Notes: generated by a model from the letters alone, not told the origin. Shown: positions 34,589 through 43,989, counted from the first letter of the stretch. The stretch is 51,637 bases of DNA from Gammaproteobacteria bacterium (GCA_024644945.1 JAHEGU010000018.1:1-51637); one strand, 5' to 3'. Numbers and translations are program-made.

Positions 34589-35932
34589 TTAAGATTCGGT
34601 CTGCAGGTAACTCTCTAGCGAGTCGTCCAACGCGTCCTTCCAGGGGGTGTGGTGCTCTGGCGCCATAGTACCTGTTAACGCTGATTTATAGCCATGATTG
34701 CGAAAGGTCATTATGTTTTCTTTCTTGTGTTTCTTCCATTGAAAAAATGCCTCATTGGATTCTGACACATCAAAATCAGGGTAGTCCGTCAGAGCCATGA
34801 GCCGCATGGTGTAGTCGCCCTGGAACCTGATGGCAGCGTAATCGTCTTCCAGGTTGTCCTCCACTTCACGCCAATGATCGATATCCGCGTGCATTTCTTC
34901 TTGGGACGGTAAGTCGATACGCCCCATGACGACGTCACGTGCATACCACGCCTGGGCATCGAACATGTTGAACGTATACCATTGATCCTGCATGCCTAGA
35001 TACATCAGCTTTGGATTGTATTCCCACACTACGCCGTTATAGAGATTGACCGGGTATAGCCGGTTGTTGGTTTTCAACTTCAAGTCTTCTGCCATGAACG
35101 GGAAGTGATGGAGATATCCAGTGCACAAAATTATGGCGTCAACATGCTTCTGCGAGCCATCTTTGAACGTAGCTGTGTTTTTTTCCACTTTTTGTAAAAG
35201 CGGCACCTCTTCCCAATTATCCGGCCACTTGTATCCCATCGGTGCGGTACGGTGAGAAACGGTTACGGATTTACAGCCGTATTTCCAACATTGAGAACCA
35301 ATGTCCTCTGCCGAATAGGAGGTGCCGATAATCAGGATATCCTTGTCTTTAAACTCGAGCGCATCACGGAAATCATGGGCATGCAACACTCGGCCATTGA
35401 AAGCATCGAGCCCTTCAAAATCCGGTACATTGGGTGTGGAAAAATGCCCGCTAGCGACAATGACATAATCAAAGTCTTCGGTATATTCTTCGTCTTTTTC
35501 ATGATCCTTAACGGTCACACGAAAAACGCCTTCCTCGTCATCGTAGGTTACGTGACGCACAGGCGAGTTGAACCGGATCATATCGCGAACACCTGCTTTT
35601 TTAACGCGACCTTCAATATAGTCAAATAATACCGCCCGGGGAGGATATGACGCGATGGGTTTGCCGAAGTGTTCTTCAAAAGAATAATCTGCGAATTCAA
35701 GGCCTTCTTTCGGGCCATTGGACCACAAATATCGGTACATACTGCAATGTACGGGCTCGCCGTATTCATCCAGTCCTGTCCGCCAGGTGTAATTCCAAAG
35801 TCCACCCCAGTTGCTTTGCTTCTCAAAACAAACAATTTCAGGGATGTCTGCGCCTTTTTCCTTGGCAGACTGGAATGCGCGTAGCTGAGCCAGGCCACTC
35901 GGTCCTGCACCAATAATTGCAACTCGTGTCAT
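34589..35932 (-). CDS. tmm: Trimethylamine monooxygenase (flavin-containing monooxygenase)
   Basis: The 447-residue protein matches bacterial Tmm in length and motifs: FAD site GAGPSG (8-13), the FMO signature [11 protein letters not shown] (178-188), and the NADPH site GTSYSAED (203-210). The N-terminal N-W-G-G-L-W-N-Y-T segment and the aromatic D-Q-W-Y-T-F-N-M-F segment are also typical of the Tmm clade. It oxidises trimethylamine to trimethylamine N-oxide with NADPH and O2 in the cytoplasm. GGAG before ATG 35932 supports the start. It stands alone on its transcript, about 8 kb from the TMAO demethylase/transporter operon, whereas in several marine bacteria these genes are adjacent. Some Tmm enzymes also oxidise dimethylamine, dimethylsulfide or indole. 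Confidence 0.9.
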   Translation of the reverse strand: MTRVAIIGAGPSGLAQLRAFQSAKEKGADIPEIVCFEKQSNWGGLWNYTWRTGLDEYGEPVHCSMYRYLWSNGPKEGLEFADYSFEEHFGKPIASYPPRAVLFDYIEGRVKKAGVRDMIRFNSPVRHVTYDDEEGVFRVTVKDHEKDEEYTEDFDYVIVASGHFSTPNVPDFEGLDAFNGRVLHAHDFRDALEFKDKDILIIGTSYSAEDIGSQCWKYGCKSVTVSHRTAPMGYKWPDNWEEVPLLQKVEKNTATFKDGSQKHVDAIILCTGYLHHFPFMAEDLKLKTNNRLYPVNLYNGVVWEYNPKLMYLGMQDQWYTFNMFDAQAWYARDVVMGRIDLPSQEEMHADIDHWREVEDNLEDDYAAIRFQGDYTMRLMALTDYPDFDVSESNEAFFQWKKHKKENIMTFRNHGYKSALTGTMAPEHHTPWKDALDDSLESYLQTES

Positions 35933-36156
35933 TATCTTCTCCAGTAAATGATGTAGTGGTTTAATTTAGTGTTCTACAAATATACCCGTTTTGGGGCCCG
36001 GGAAATACTCCTGAATATGCCCAATCAGTAGTGAGCGCAAAGCCGCATCACAAACTATTACCACCCTAAAAAACCTGAATTCGAAATGCTGAAAATTCAA
36101 TCACATATCCCCAGGCTGTTCGATTCAGCCGGGCCCGCTGGCAGAACTGATATTAC

Positions 36157-37314
36157 TTAGCTTTTCGGCTTTCCAAGAAGAAGCATCCCCAAACCGCCTG
36201 CTACAAGTCCCCAGAATGCAGAACCGATGCCAAACAGATTTACTCCAGAGAGGGTTACCAGAAAGGTTATCAATGCCGGCTCCCTCCAAGCTCTGTCTGA
36301 CACAGCCTGATGAAGGCTGGTAGTGATCGTGCCCAATAACGCAATACCTGCAACTGCCAAAACCAGCGCTTTAGGGAACGCGGCAAACAACGTGGTTATT
36401 GTTGCGCCGAAAATACCCGCGACCAAGTAGAAAAAACCCGCCGAGACTCCAGCCAGGTATCGTTTGTTTTTATTTGGATGCGCCTCTGGGCCCATACAGA
36501 TTGCGGCGGTAATCGCCGCAAGATTGTATGCAAAGCCGCCAAACGGAGCGAGCAATAAAGTGGTGATTCCGGTAACACTGATCAATGGGGAAATCGGCAC
36601 CTTGTCATAACCGAAGGTCCGCAGAACAGCAACACCCGGTATGTTCTGAGATGCCATAGTCACCAGAAACAGTGGAACACCCACGCTCAATATTACCCCG
36701 ATATCAAACGTTGGTAACGTAAATACTGGCTGACTGACACTGACCGACACATTCTCAAAACGGAACAGTCCAAGCCCTTCCGCGAGTATGATGCCGGACA
36801 AGAATACAATTATTATCACGTATCGAGTAGTGAATCGCTTCGCAAACAGATACAAAAGAAACATTGGCAGAACCAGCGCAAGATGCCCTTCCATTGCTAC
36901 AAAGACATCCATACCGAACCGAGCCAGCACGCCGGCCAGCATAGCAGCTGCTATTTGCAGTGGTATCCAACGCATGGTCTTTTCAAACCATCCGGTAATG
37001 CCAAAAATTGTGACCAGCGATGCAGAAAATAGAAATGCCCCTATCGCGTCCGACATATCTACACCATTAAGTGCCGTCACCAGAATCGCGGCGCCAGGTG
37101 TTGACCATGCGGTGACTATGGGTGCTCGATAGCGCAATGACAGACCAATGCATGTCAAACCCATTCCGATCCCCAAGACCCCCATCCACGAGCCGATTTG
37201 AGCCTGGTTTGCCCCGGCAGATAGAGCTGCTTGAAAAATAATTGCTGCAGAACCCGTGTATCCGACTAATATTGCGAGAAACCCTGCCGTAATAGCGCTG
37301 ACCGAAACCCTCAC
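36157..37314 (-). CDS. BenE-family membrane transporter
   Basis: The 385-residue protein is almost entirely membrane helices (about 11-12) and matches the BenE benzoate/H+ symporter family, with the opening A-I-T-A-G-F-L-A-I-L-V-G-Y-T-G-S and the T-A-W-S-T-P-G-A-A half-helix. BenE moves benzoate in Acinetobacter, but homologues outside benzoate operons have unknown substrates, and no benzoate genes are seen here. Its start overlaps the Anbu gene stop by 4 bases (37311-37314), so it is translationally coupled to the ATP-grasp/alpha-E/transglutaminase/Anbu operon. That position suggests it exports or imports a product of that system, an inference. Confidence 0.85.
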   Translation of the reverse strand: MRVSVSAITAGFLAILVGYTGSAAIIFQAALSAGANQAQIGSWMGVLGIGMGLTCIGLSLRYRAPIVTAWSTPGAAILVTALNGVDMSDAIGAFLFSASLVTIFGITGWFEKTMRWIPLQIAAAMLAGVLARFGMDVFVAMEGHLALVLPMFLLYLFAKRFTTRYVIIIVFLSGIILAEGLGLFRFENVSVSVSQPVFTLPTFDIGVILSVGVPLFLVTMASQNIPGVAVLRTFGYDKVPISPLISVTGITTLLLAPFGGFAYNLAAITAAICMGPEAHPNKNKRYLAGVSAGFFYLVAGIFGATITTLFAAFPKALVLAVAGIALLGTITTSLHQAVSDRAWREPALITFLVTLSGVNLFGIGSAFWGLVAGGLGMLLLGKPKS

Positions 37315-38042
37315 AAAGTGTAATCTGGCAAAGACAGGAACGCTTCCTTAAGTGCCTGTCCCCACCCGTTTGAAATCAGCTGATAATATTCGTTATCGGA
37401 ATCAATGCGTTTTTGATAGCTGATACGCAATGAGTCCTTATCATAGATCTGCAAATCCAGAGGAAGTCCGACTGACAAATTTGCCTTGATTGTGGAATCA
37501 AAAGAAACCATTAACAATTTCACCGCATCCCCAAAGTCCATTTCCTGATCATAGGCTCGAACAAGAATCGGTTTGCCGTACTTGGTTTCGCCAATCTGGA
37601 AGAAAGGCGTATCACAAGACGATTCGATAAAGTTTCCTTCTGGATACACCATAAATAGAGTGGGTTCGCTGGTCGCAATCTGCCCGCCAACGATAACGGT
37701 AGCATTGAAGCTTGAATCTGCTGTTTGCCCTGTATCAGCGTTATTTTGGATAACATCCTTTAAAGAGTCTCCTACCAGCCGCGCAACTTGAAACATTGTG
37801 GGTACTTCGAGAATGGAAGGGGATCTTTCAGCGGGCGCTTTGGTTCGCTCGTCGAGCAAACTGATTACCGACTGGGTAGTCGCTAGATTACCCGCTGTCA
37901 ATAGTGTAACGACTCTTTCCCCGGGATTTTCCCAGGAAGCCATCTTACGAAACACCGAGACATTGTCGACCCCGGCATTGGTCCTCGTGTCAGACATGAA
38001 AACCAAGCCTTTTTTCAGGCGCAGTCCAACGCAATAAGTCAT
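37311..38042 (-). CDS. Anbu: bacterial proteasome-like peptidase
   Basis: The 243-residue protein belongs to the Anbu (ancestral beta subunit) family of Ntn-hydrolases related to HslV and the 20S proteasome. Removal of Met1 would expose Thr as the catalytic N-terminus (M-T-Y-C-V-G), followed by S-D-T-R-T-N-A-G-V-D-N with the conserved aspartate and F-R-K-M with the lysine. It should assemble into a large open ring or helix in the cytoplasm; Anbu peptidase activity has been hard to demonstrate in general. The gene order ATP-grasp, alpha-E, transglutaminase, Anbu is the standard conserved neighbourhood of the family and suggests cutting or editing a ligated peptide. Confidence 0.9.
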   Translation of the reverse strand: MTYCVGLRLKKGLVFMSDTRTNAGVDNVSVFRKMASWENPGERVVTLLTAGNLATTQSVISLLDERTKAPAERSPSILEVPTMFQVARLVGDSLKDVIQNNADTGQTADSSFNATVIVGGQIATSEPTLFMVYPEGNFIESSCDTPFFQIGETKYGKPILVRAYDQEMDFGDAVKLLMVSFDSTIKANLSVGLPLDLQIYDKDSLRISYQKRIDSDNEYYQLISNGWGQALKEAFLSLPDYTL

Positions 38043-38070
38043 TCTTTATATTTTGTATAGTTGAAGAGGG

Positions 38071-38883
38071 TTACTGCTGTACTTGAAGCGAAACAACCAT
38101 CGATTCAGATGCCTCCCCGAATCGCATACCCGAAATAGGCGCCGCCTCCATATAATCGAGGCCCGTTGCAACGCGCACATACCGGCTGTCCGGTGAGATT
38201 TTATTAGATACATCATAGCCTATCCACCCCACACCGCCAATATATACTTCGGCCCAAGCGTGGCTCGCTTCTTGATCAACCCGGTCATTCATCATCAGAT
38301 AGCCACTTACGTAGCGTGCAGGCAAATCCATTAACCTGGCAGCGCAAATAAACACATGGGTATGATCCTGACACACACCGTGTCCTGCCTCCAGAGTGTC
38401 CTCTACCTTTGTGGTAGCATCTGATCTGCCGATTTCATAGGCCACTTTCTGTTCCACCAATTCAGATAGTCCATGCATTCTATCTACATCATTTTCAAAA
38501 TCACTGCCGAGTTCCTTCACCAGACTTCTGACCCGTTGACCCGGCGAGGTGAGTTCGGTGTATCTCCTGAAGTACCATAACGGAGTATACCCGCCATGCT
38601 TACCGATGATTCCGGCAGTGTCTGCGGTTTCAACCTCGCCCTCAGACAGGATTGTCACAGACTGACCTCCTTCTTCAAAGCTGATCAAGACAACGCGGTT
38701 ATTGTTGTGATCATTGAACTCTAGTTCTTCTCTACCACCCTCGACAGTGGTAGACCAGGAGACAACATTCTGCGAAGAATTTGATTTTGGCGTGAGTCGC
38801 AATTGTTGCAGGGCATACTGTACCGGTTCATCATAGTGGTAGCTGGTTGTATGTGAAATTTTTAATCGCATCGGGTTATTCAT
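38071..38883 (-). CDS. Transglutaminase-like cysteine peptidase of the Anbu/alpha-E cluster
   Basis: The 270-residue protein has the bacterial transglutaminase N-terminal beta domain (R-L-K-I-S-H-T-T-S-Y-H-Y, to about residue 110) and a transglutaminase core with the triad Cys171 (GHGVCQDH), His208 (A-S-H-A-W-A-E) and Asp224 (I-G-Y-D-V-S-N). Proteins of this type act as peptidases or amide-bond-forming enzymes. ATG 38883 overlaps the alpha-E gene stop by 8 bases and is preferred; ATG 38871 is an alternative, and a longer frame to 39048 runs deep into the alpha-E gene with no family sequence. The order with Anbu and ATP-grasp genes indicates a shared peptide-handling pathway. Confidence 0.85.
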   Translation of the reverse strand: MNNPMRLKISHTTSYHYDEPVQYALQQLRLTPKSNSSQNVVSWSTTVEGGREELEFNDHNNNRVVLISFEEGGQSVTILSEGEVETADTAGIIGKHGGYTPLWYFRRYTELTSPGQRVRSLVKELGSDFENDVDRMHGLSELVEQKVAYEIGRSDATTKVEDTLEAGHGVCQDHTHVFICAARLMDLPARYVSGYLMMNDRVDQEASHAWAEVYIGGVGWIGYDVSNKISPDSRYVRVATGLDYMEAAPISGMRFGEASESMVVSLQVQQ

Positions 38884-39817
38884 AGAACCTGTAATCGCGC
38901 TCGATCTGATCGTATAGAGCGGCGTTGTCGTGCAGGAATTCCTCAATAAATTCATGTAGCCCAATATCAAATACTGCATCGATACGTTGACCTGAGAATC
39001 TCGCATAAACACTCTCTGCGATATCGTGACATGGAGTCTTGAAACCATAGTCGTCAGACAGATATCTCAAATTGTCTTGAATTTTTGCATAGCAAAAAGC
39101 TAGAGATCTCGGCATCCTATGATCCATGATCAAGTAATCTGCAATGCCCATAGGACTTATATCGCCTTTATGCAACCAGCGATAAGACCGCATCGCGGAC
39201 ACTGATCGCAGGATAGTCTCCCACTGCACGTTGTCGAGAGAGGAGCCAACATAATTGGCCGAAGGCAACAGTACATAATATTTGACGTCAAGAATTCTGG
39301 CAGTGCTGTCGGCGCGCTCCAGGAACGTGCCAAGTCTGGCGAAGTTAAATATATCGTTGCGAAGCATTGTGCCGTGAAGCGCCCCTCGGACCTGGGCACT
39401 ATGTTTGCGAATAGTGTCCAGCACTTCTGGCAGCTCCCGCTCCTTAACCGGCCTGGCGAGTGCGGATTTGAGCGTCATCCAACAGTTGTTGGTCGCCTCC
39501 CAAACTTCACGGGTCAACGACGCACGCACCAGGCGCGCGTTATTTCGAGCCGCCTCAACAACCGAAATAACGCTGGAAGGATTGGTTTTATCGCGCAATA
39601 AAAAATCAATCACGCTGGCTGCATCAAACTGCTGATGCTGCTCAAGATACAATGTTTTTACTCCTGTGGTCTCAACCACCGACGCCCACTCATCATCGGC
39701 CGCATCGAATCTGGTCAGTGCAATTCTGAATCCTGCATTCACGAGTCGAGCAATATTCTCACTTCGCTCGAGATAGCGAAACATCCAGAATAATCCGCCC
39801 GCTGTCTTCCCAAGCAT
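38876..39817 (-). CDS. Alpha-E domain protein
   Basis: The 313-residue all-helical protein matches the alpha-E family (COG2307) and starts with the signature MLGKTAGGLFWMFRYLERSE. Family members are invariably linked to, and sometimes fused with, circularly permuted ATP-grasp ligases and transglutaminases; their biochemical role is not established, though a scaffold or carrier for ligated peptides has been proposed. It starts 3 bases after the ATP-grasp stop, with its GAGG ribosome site inside that gene, and overlaps the transglutaminase gene. No membrane segments are predicted. Confidence 0.88.
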   Translation of the reverse strand: MLGKTAGGLFWMFRYLERSENIARLVNAGFRIALTRFDAADDEWASVVETTGVKTLYLEQHQQFDAASVIDFLLRDKTNPSSVISVVEAARNNARLVRASLTREVWEATNNCWMTLKSALARPVKERELPEVLDTIRKHSAQVRGALHGTMLRNDIFNFARLGTFLERADSTARILDVKYYVLLPSANYVGSSLDNVQWETILRSVSAMRSYRWLHKGDISPMGIADYLIMDHRMPRSLAFCYAKIQDNLRYLSDDYGFKTPCHDIAESVYARFSGQRIDAVFDIGLHEFIEEFLHDNAALYDQIERDYRFYE

Positions 39818-39820
39818 GGA

Positions 39821-41311
39821 TTAATCCTCTAATACCCAGGTGTCTTTAGTACCACCGCCCTGACTGGAGTTAACCACCAGAGAATCCTTTTTAAGCGCTA
39901 CCCGAGTGAGTCCTCCAGGCATAATATCGATTTTACCTGGAGAAACCAACACGAACGGGCGAAGATCGACATGGCGTGGCGCCAGCCCTTGTCTTGTAAG
40001 TACCGGAACGGTGGACAGTGAGAGGGTTGGTTGAGCAATATAATTTGCTGGCTTTCGCTTGAGCTTGGTGGCAAAAGTACGAATCTCCCTCTTGCTTGCC
40101 GCCGGACCTACCAGCATGCCGTAGCCCCCCGAACCATGCACTTCTTTTACCACCAGATCAGGTAAGTTATCCAGCACGTAAGACAGTGCCTCTGGTTCAG
40201 AGCAGCGCCAGGTCGGCACGTTTTCCAGTATCGCTTTCTCACCCGTGTAAAACTCTATGATATCCGGCATGTAGGAATAGATAGCCTTGTCGTCCGATAT
40301 ACCGTTACCTGGCGCATTGGCAAGGGTAATCCCGCCCGAGCGGTATACATCCATGACGCCGGGAACACCTAAAAGCGAGCGAGGATTAAAGGTGAGAGGA
40401 TCCAAGTATTCGTCATCAACACGACGATAAAGCACATCAATCGGGGTAAATCCTTGAGTAGTGCGCATACAAATCCGCCCTTCGACAAGCTTCAGGTCAT
40501 TACCTTCGACCAACTCAGCTCCCATCTGATCAGCTAAAAACGAGTGCTCAAAATACGCCGAGTTATGGATTCCGGGTGTCAGTATTGCAACCACTGGTTT
40601 TCCGTTACATGCTGGTGGCGCGCACGCTGATAGAGAACGGTGTAGACTTTTAGGATAATCGCTGACGTTCTGAACTCTGTTAGTCGAAAACAACTCGGGA
40701 AACATCTGTAACATTGTTTCCCGATTCTCCAACATGTAAGACACACCGGATGGTGTTCTTGCATTGTCTTCAAGAACATAAAATTGGTTTTCGTCAGTCC
40801 TGACTATATCTACGCCCACAATATGCGTATAGACACCCCCTGGAGGTGCTACACCAATCATCTGCGGAACAAAAACTTCATTTTCTGCGATCAGCTCTAC
40901 CGGAATACGCCCTGCTTTGAGAATTTCCTGGCGATGATAAATATCGTGCAGGAAAGCGTTCATCGCCTTGACCCGTTGAATAATTCCTCTGGTCAACCGA
41001 TTCCATTCATAACCGGAAATAATTCTAGGGACGACATCGAAAGGAATAAGACGCTCTGCTTCTTCTTCCTGTCCGTAAACGTTAAATGTGATGCCAGTAC
41101 TTCTGAAATAGGCTTCGGCCTCAGCGGATTTCTTGCGCAAGCGACGAATGTCTTCGTCGTCAATCCATTTCTGATAATTTCTATATGGTTGCCGCAGAAT
41201 ATCATCGCGGCCGAACATCTCATCGAAAAATGGTTTGGTGGAATTCACATCAATTTTTTGTATGTTGTACTGCAAGTATACTAAATAAGTATGCAGATGG
41301 ATTTCTACCAA
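39821..41311 (-). CDS. Circularly permuted ATP-grasp type 2 ligase
   Basis: The protein (up to 496 residues) belongs to the COG2308 circularly permuted ATP-grasp family. Recognisable parts are F-F-D-E-M-F, V-G-V-D-I-V-R-T and F-Y-V-L-E-D-N-A-R-T-P-S-G-V-S-Y-M-L-E-N-R in the middle, N-A-P-G-N-G-I-S-D-D-K, and the glycine-rich H-G-S-G-G-Y-G-M with a C-terminal D-L-R-P-F. These enzymes are predicted to form amide bonds, acting as a peptide ligase with ATP. The start is uncertain: TTG 41311 is the most upstream, TTG 41272 is possible, and family proteins usually begin close to the F-F-D-E-M-F motif. It heads the operon ATP-grasp, alpha-E, transglutaminase, Anbu, BenE. Confidence 0.85.
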   Translation of the reverse strand: MVEIHLHTYLVYLQYNIQKIDVNSTKPFFDEMFGRDDILRQPYRNYQKWIDDEDIRRLRKKSAEAEAYFRSTGITFNVYGQEEEAERLIPFDVVPRIISGYEWNRLTRGIIQRVKAMNAFLHDIYHRQEILKAGRIPVELIAENEVFVPQMIGVAPPGGVYTHIVGVDIVRTDENQFYVLEDNARTPSGVSYMLENRETMLQMFPELFSTNRVQNVSDYPKSLHRSLSACAPPACNGKPVVAILTPGIHNSAYFEHSFLADQMGAELVEGNDLKLVEGRICMRTTQGFTPIDVLYRRVDDEYLDPLTFNPRSLLGVPGVMDVYRSGGITLANAPGNGISDDKAIYSYMPDIIEFYTGEKAILENVPTWRCSEPEALSYVLDNLPDLVVKEVHGSGGYGMLVGPAASKREIRTFATKLKRKPANYIAQPTLSLSTVPVLTRQGLAPRHVDLRPFVLVSPGKIDIMPGGLTRVALKKDSLVVNSSQGGGTKDTWVLED

Positions 41312-41463
41312 TCTCGCGCCACTCTGGTGCAGAATATTGCAGCATCATGTCATCCTGATGAAACTCAGCTTTATCCAAATTCCATGTAGCTTTTGTTCTA
41401 AGAACGGGCCAGATTGCCTAACTACTACGTTATCAAGATAAATTTACGATACCAGGAGTGTAT

Positions 41464-41716
41464 ATGAATCAGCAGCAGACGAAGAACACCAAATTTCGAG
41501 CGCTACACACTCGACTCGAAGCCTTCATCATTCCCAATTCGTGGCAGAAACCACTCAGAGCAGGAACCACTCAGAGCAGGAACCACTCGGGTCTTAGCTT
41601 CCATGAGTTTTGAAGCGTTAGCAACCATGAGTGCGGGATTAATATACTCTCTCGGTCGCAATGAAGACGAGATATCACGCGAACAGGTACTCGCACATTT
41701 GGCTTTCCAGAACTAG
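41464..41716 (+). pseudogene. Isocitrate lyase/PEP-mutase-family pseudogene, frameshifted and truncated
   Basis: An ATG at 41464 with a strong AGGAG five bases upstream begins MNQQQTKNTKFRALHT and then AFIIPNSW, the typical N-terminus of the isocitrate lyase/phosphoenolpyruvate mutase family. The reading frame is then lost: the duplicated 16-base unit CAGAGCAGGAACCACT (41556-41571 and 41572-41587) shifts it, and translation stops at 41611-41613. In the other frame the family sequence continues as F-E-A-L-A-T-M-S-A-G and SLGRNEDEISREQVLAH, ending at TAG 41714-41716. Removing one copy of the unit restores one continuous frame, but it still ends after about 80 of the usual 250-290 residues. The gene is therefore broken twice. 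Family members include C-P bond mutases and C-C lyases; which one this was cannot be told. Confidence 0.8.
41549..41587. repeat. 16-base tandem duplication causing a frameshift
   Basis: Two exact copies of CAGAGCAGGAACCACT lie at 41556-41571 and 41572-41587, with the last seven bases of the unit also present just upstream (41549-41555). A 16-base insertion is not a multiple of three and accounts for the frame loss in the pseudogene. Confidence 0.9.
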
Positions 41717-41785
41717 AAAGATAATTTTCAGATTATGAGTCTGACCAATCCAGTTGCAACGATTTGCATATATTTCAGAATAAAT

Positions 41786-42457
41786 TTACGGTCCTTTAAT
41801 TAATGAGGTGGACTCGCACTCATTCAATTTATCTAGATGTCGCTTCCTGTAAAAGCGTCTTAGCTCGCTAAAATCAAATTCGTGAACCCTGGATCCCGGA
41901 GGTTGATGCTGCAACCGCGAACAAAACTGTGAGGCGTAGCTGTTGGCAGCCTGATAACGCTGAAGCTCGTCCGGCTTTAATTCCGAATCAAAACGGCAGC
42001 GGCGAAACAGCCAGTTGCTCAATTGCTGTAACTCTATAGCCCCACGTTGCCCATTGGCCAGATAGACGATCGCAACAAATTTATCCACTTCCGCCTGCAG
42101 CTCGAGCTCAAGCTGACTGACGCTTCTGTCATGACTTGCATTCCAGGCCAAGTAAACGAAATGGCTAACACCTTCAAGGGCCGTGCAAAAAGAGCCGAGG
42201 TTATGATCATGCAACTGCTCAAAGGGATCGTTCTCTTGCAAAGATGATAACAACTCTTCAGCCAGATAGAGGGATATTAATAATTCGTCTTCATCTTGAA
42301 GGACGAGCAACTTTTCATCAGTCACTCTTGAATTTGAACTATTATCAAGCTGCGCGGCATAATCCTGATCGGTGATCAGAAAATCGTCCACGCGATGAGT
42401 CAGATTGAGGTCATAAACGAGATGAAGCAAATCCTGGATGGATTTAAGAACCTTCAA
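41786..42457 (-). CDS. Conserved-looking protein of unknown function, partner of the upstream gene
   Basis: I do not recognise a family. The 223-residue product is mostly helical and acidic (many Leu, Gln, Asp, Glu), with no signal peptide or membrane helix. Visible parts are a D-E-D-E-L-L-I-S-L-Y-L-A-E-E-L-L helix, a W-N-A-S-H-D segment and a basic C-terminal R-R-F-Y-R-K-R-H-L-D. It overlaps the preceding gene by 4 bases (ATGA), so the two are translationally coupled and probably act together. A region with the isocitrate-lyase-family pseudogene separates the pair from the ATP-grasp operon. Confidence 0.6.
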   Translation of the reverse strand: MKVLKSIQDLLHLVYDLNLTHRVDDFLITDQDYAAQLDNSSNSRVTDEKLLVLQDEDELLISLYLAEELLSSLQENDPFEQLHDHNLGSFCTALEGVSHFVYLAWNASHDRSVSQLELELQAEVDKFVAIVYLANGQRGAIELQQLSNWLFRRCRFDSELKPDELQRYQAANSYASQFCSRLQHQPPGSRVHEFDFSELRRFYRKRHLDKLNECESTSLIKGP

Positions 42458-43089
42458 TGTGTTAGCTTTTTCTCAGTTCCATTGCTTTCAACACCTGTTT
42501 TTAAAAGTTTAGATGCGATAGCTGGGTCGCTGCTGCTAAGCCATTGTTCGTAAAGTTTCAGCATATCCTGATTACTTCTTAAACTCGAAGCATCTGCAAA
42601 CTCATCGAGTACCCCAACAAACTCTCCAAACTGCTGCGATAATTCACGGAAGACATCAGGATTCAGTGAAGACCTAGATTGCCCCTGCAGACTTTCAGAC
42701 AACCACCCGTAGGCACCACCACCCATCTTAATATAATAGTTAACATCTACAGGTTTTCTAACCAGACTGGTGACAAATAATCCGGAAATAAACAGTGCAA
42801 CATCTCCCAACCTGCGCAGCGCCGAAATGCGATACTGTTCGTCACGCGCATTGACCGCTTCGCCATACATCAACGCTAGGGGCTGTAAACCGTAACCTGT
42901 ATCCTGGTTCCATTCGAACAATTGATCAACGCGCACATATTGATCCAACAAATTGACAATATATGCAAGGGAAGAGTCACTAGCATCAGTGCTACGTCGT
43001 TCACAAACCTTGTTCAACGACTGGTAAAAATAATCTTTAACACACCCGGTCGTCGTTAATGTTTTGTTTGACGCGTTATCAAACATCAT
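42454..43089 (-). CDS. Conserved-looking protein of unknown function, first gene of a pair
   Basis: Not recognised. The 211-residue protein is helical, has no clear signal peptide and contains L-R-R-L-G-D-V-A-L-F-I-S-G-L-F, a moderately hydrophobic helix, then a V-D-V-N-Y-Y-I-K-M-G-G-G-A-Y-G segment with a glycine turn that looks like a conserved core. Long coding length, a 4-base overlap with its partner and good reading-frame composition argue that it is real. It has its own upstream region (43090-43501). Confidence 0.6.
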   Translation of the reverse strand: MMFDNASNKTLTTTGCVKDYFYQSLNKVCERRSTDASDSSLAYIVNLLDQYVRVDQLFEWNQDTGYGLQPLALMYGEAVNARDEQYRISALRRLGDVALFISGLFVTSLVRKPVDVNYYIKMGGGAYGWLSESLQGQSRSSLNPDVFRELSQQFGEFVGVLDEFADASSLRSNQDMLKLYEQWLSSSDPAIASKLLKTGVESNGTEKKLTH

Positions 43090-43501
43090 TACCTCCTGAC
43101 ATCTAAAGATCCTGTTATATGTTATTGATCAGTAAATGGGGGTCTAGTTTACCTTATCGAGGAAAATGTTTAAGTTAGCAGTCATTAGACAGTGCTGCCA
43201 ACTATCGCCAATCATTACTGAAACTATTGAATACAGACAACATTCTGGATGTTCAACACTTCAAAATAATATAATAATTTAGACAATATATTCTAATGTC
43301 TTGTTCTTTATCCAAGTATTCTCGATCGGAACGAATAATTAAAACCTGAACACATGAAATAATAATTATTTTTTTAGAGGCTAAAACACTCTCAGAACGT
43401 TAACTGCTTGAGAGTGTCCGTCAGGCTGGATTGGTGCAACAAAAATTCAGCTTCACTGTCAATGGTAGAATATAACTCCTGAATACAGAGAATTAATTGA
43501 A
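43090..43501. other. AT-rich divergent intergenic region
   Basis: About 410 bases between the leftward hypothetical pair and the rightward stress-protein gene. It is strongly AT-rich around 43260-43380 and should hold both promoters. I see no gene, terminator or clear operator. Confidence 0.4.
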
Positions 43502-43957
43502 ATGCCCTACCACACTATCATCGTTGCAGTAGATAACGACGACACAAGTCTGGAAGTTTGCAATCGAGCGCTTGACCTGGCCAACAGCTGCTCAGCCCGG
43601 CTTCATTTGATTCATGTGGTTGAACCCCTGCCGCCAATTGCTGCACCCGGAGTAATCGGCGGCGCACCGTTTCCTCCAACACCTACCGATGAAGAGCACC
43701 AGCAATCCATCGACGAAGCAAACCAGCAGCTTTCTCATCACGCCTCAACGCTGGGAGAAATTGTTAGCGGTTATGAAGTAATCGAATCACCAAATACCCG
43801 CAACACAATTCACGAATCTGCCGAAGCAGCTGGTGCGGATCTGATTATCGCGGGAAGCCATGGCCGCCACGGGCTTTCACTTTTTTTTTCCGGTTCGACA
43901 GCGAACGAGCTGCTGAAAGATGCACCCTGTGACGTACTGGCTGTAAGAATCAAATAA
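43502..43957 (+). CDS. Universal stress protein, UspA family
   Basis: This 151-residue single UspA domain has the opening Y-H-T-I-I-V-A-V-D-N-D-D and the nucleotide-binding signature G-S-H-G-R-H-G-L-S-L-F-F-S-G-S-T-A-N near the end, followed by C-D-V-L-A-V-R-I-K. Its sequence, with a Pro/Gly-rich loop (P-P-I-A-A-P-G-V-I-G-G), is quite different from the Usp at 2089-2610, so they are not recent copies. It converges on tdm, with 32 bases between stops. Confidence 0.87.
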   Translation: MPYHTIIVAVDNDDTSLEVCNRALDLANSCSARLHLIHVVEPLPPIAAPGVIGGAPFPPTPTDEEHQQSIDEANQQLSHHASTLGEIVSGYEVIESPNTRNTIHESAEAAGADLIIAGSHGRHGLSLFFSGSTANELLKDAPCDVLAVRIK

Positions 43958-43989
43958 TAAATAGGGCGTGATGATTGATCACTCAGGGT

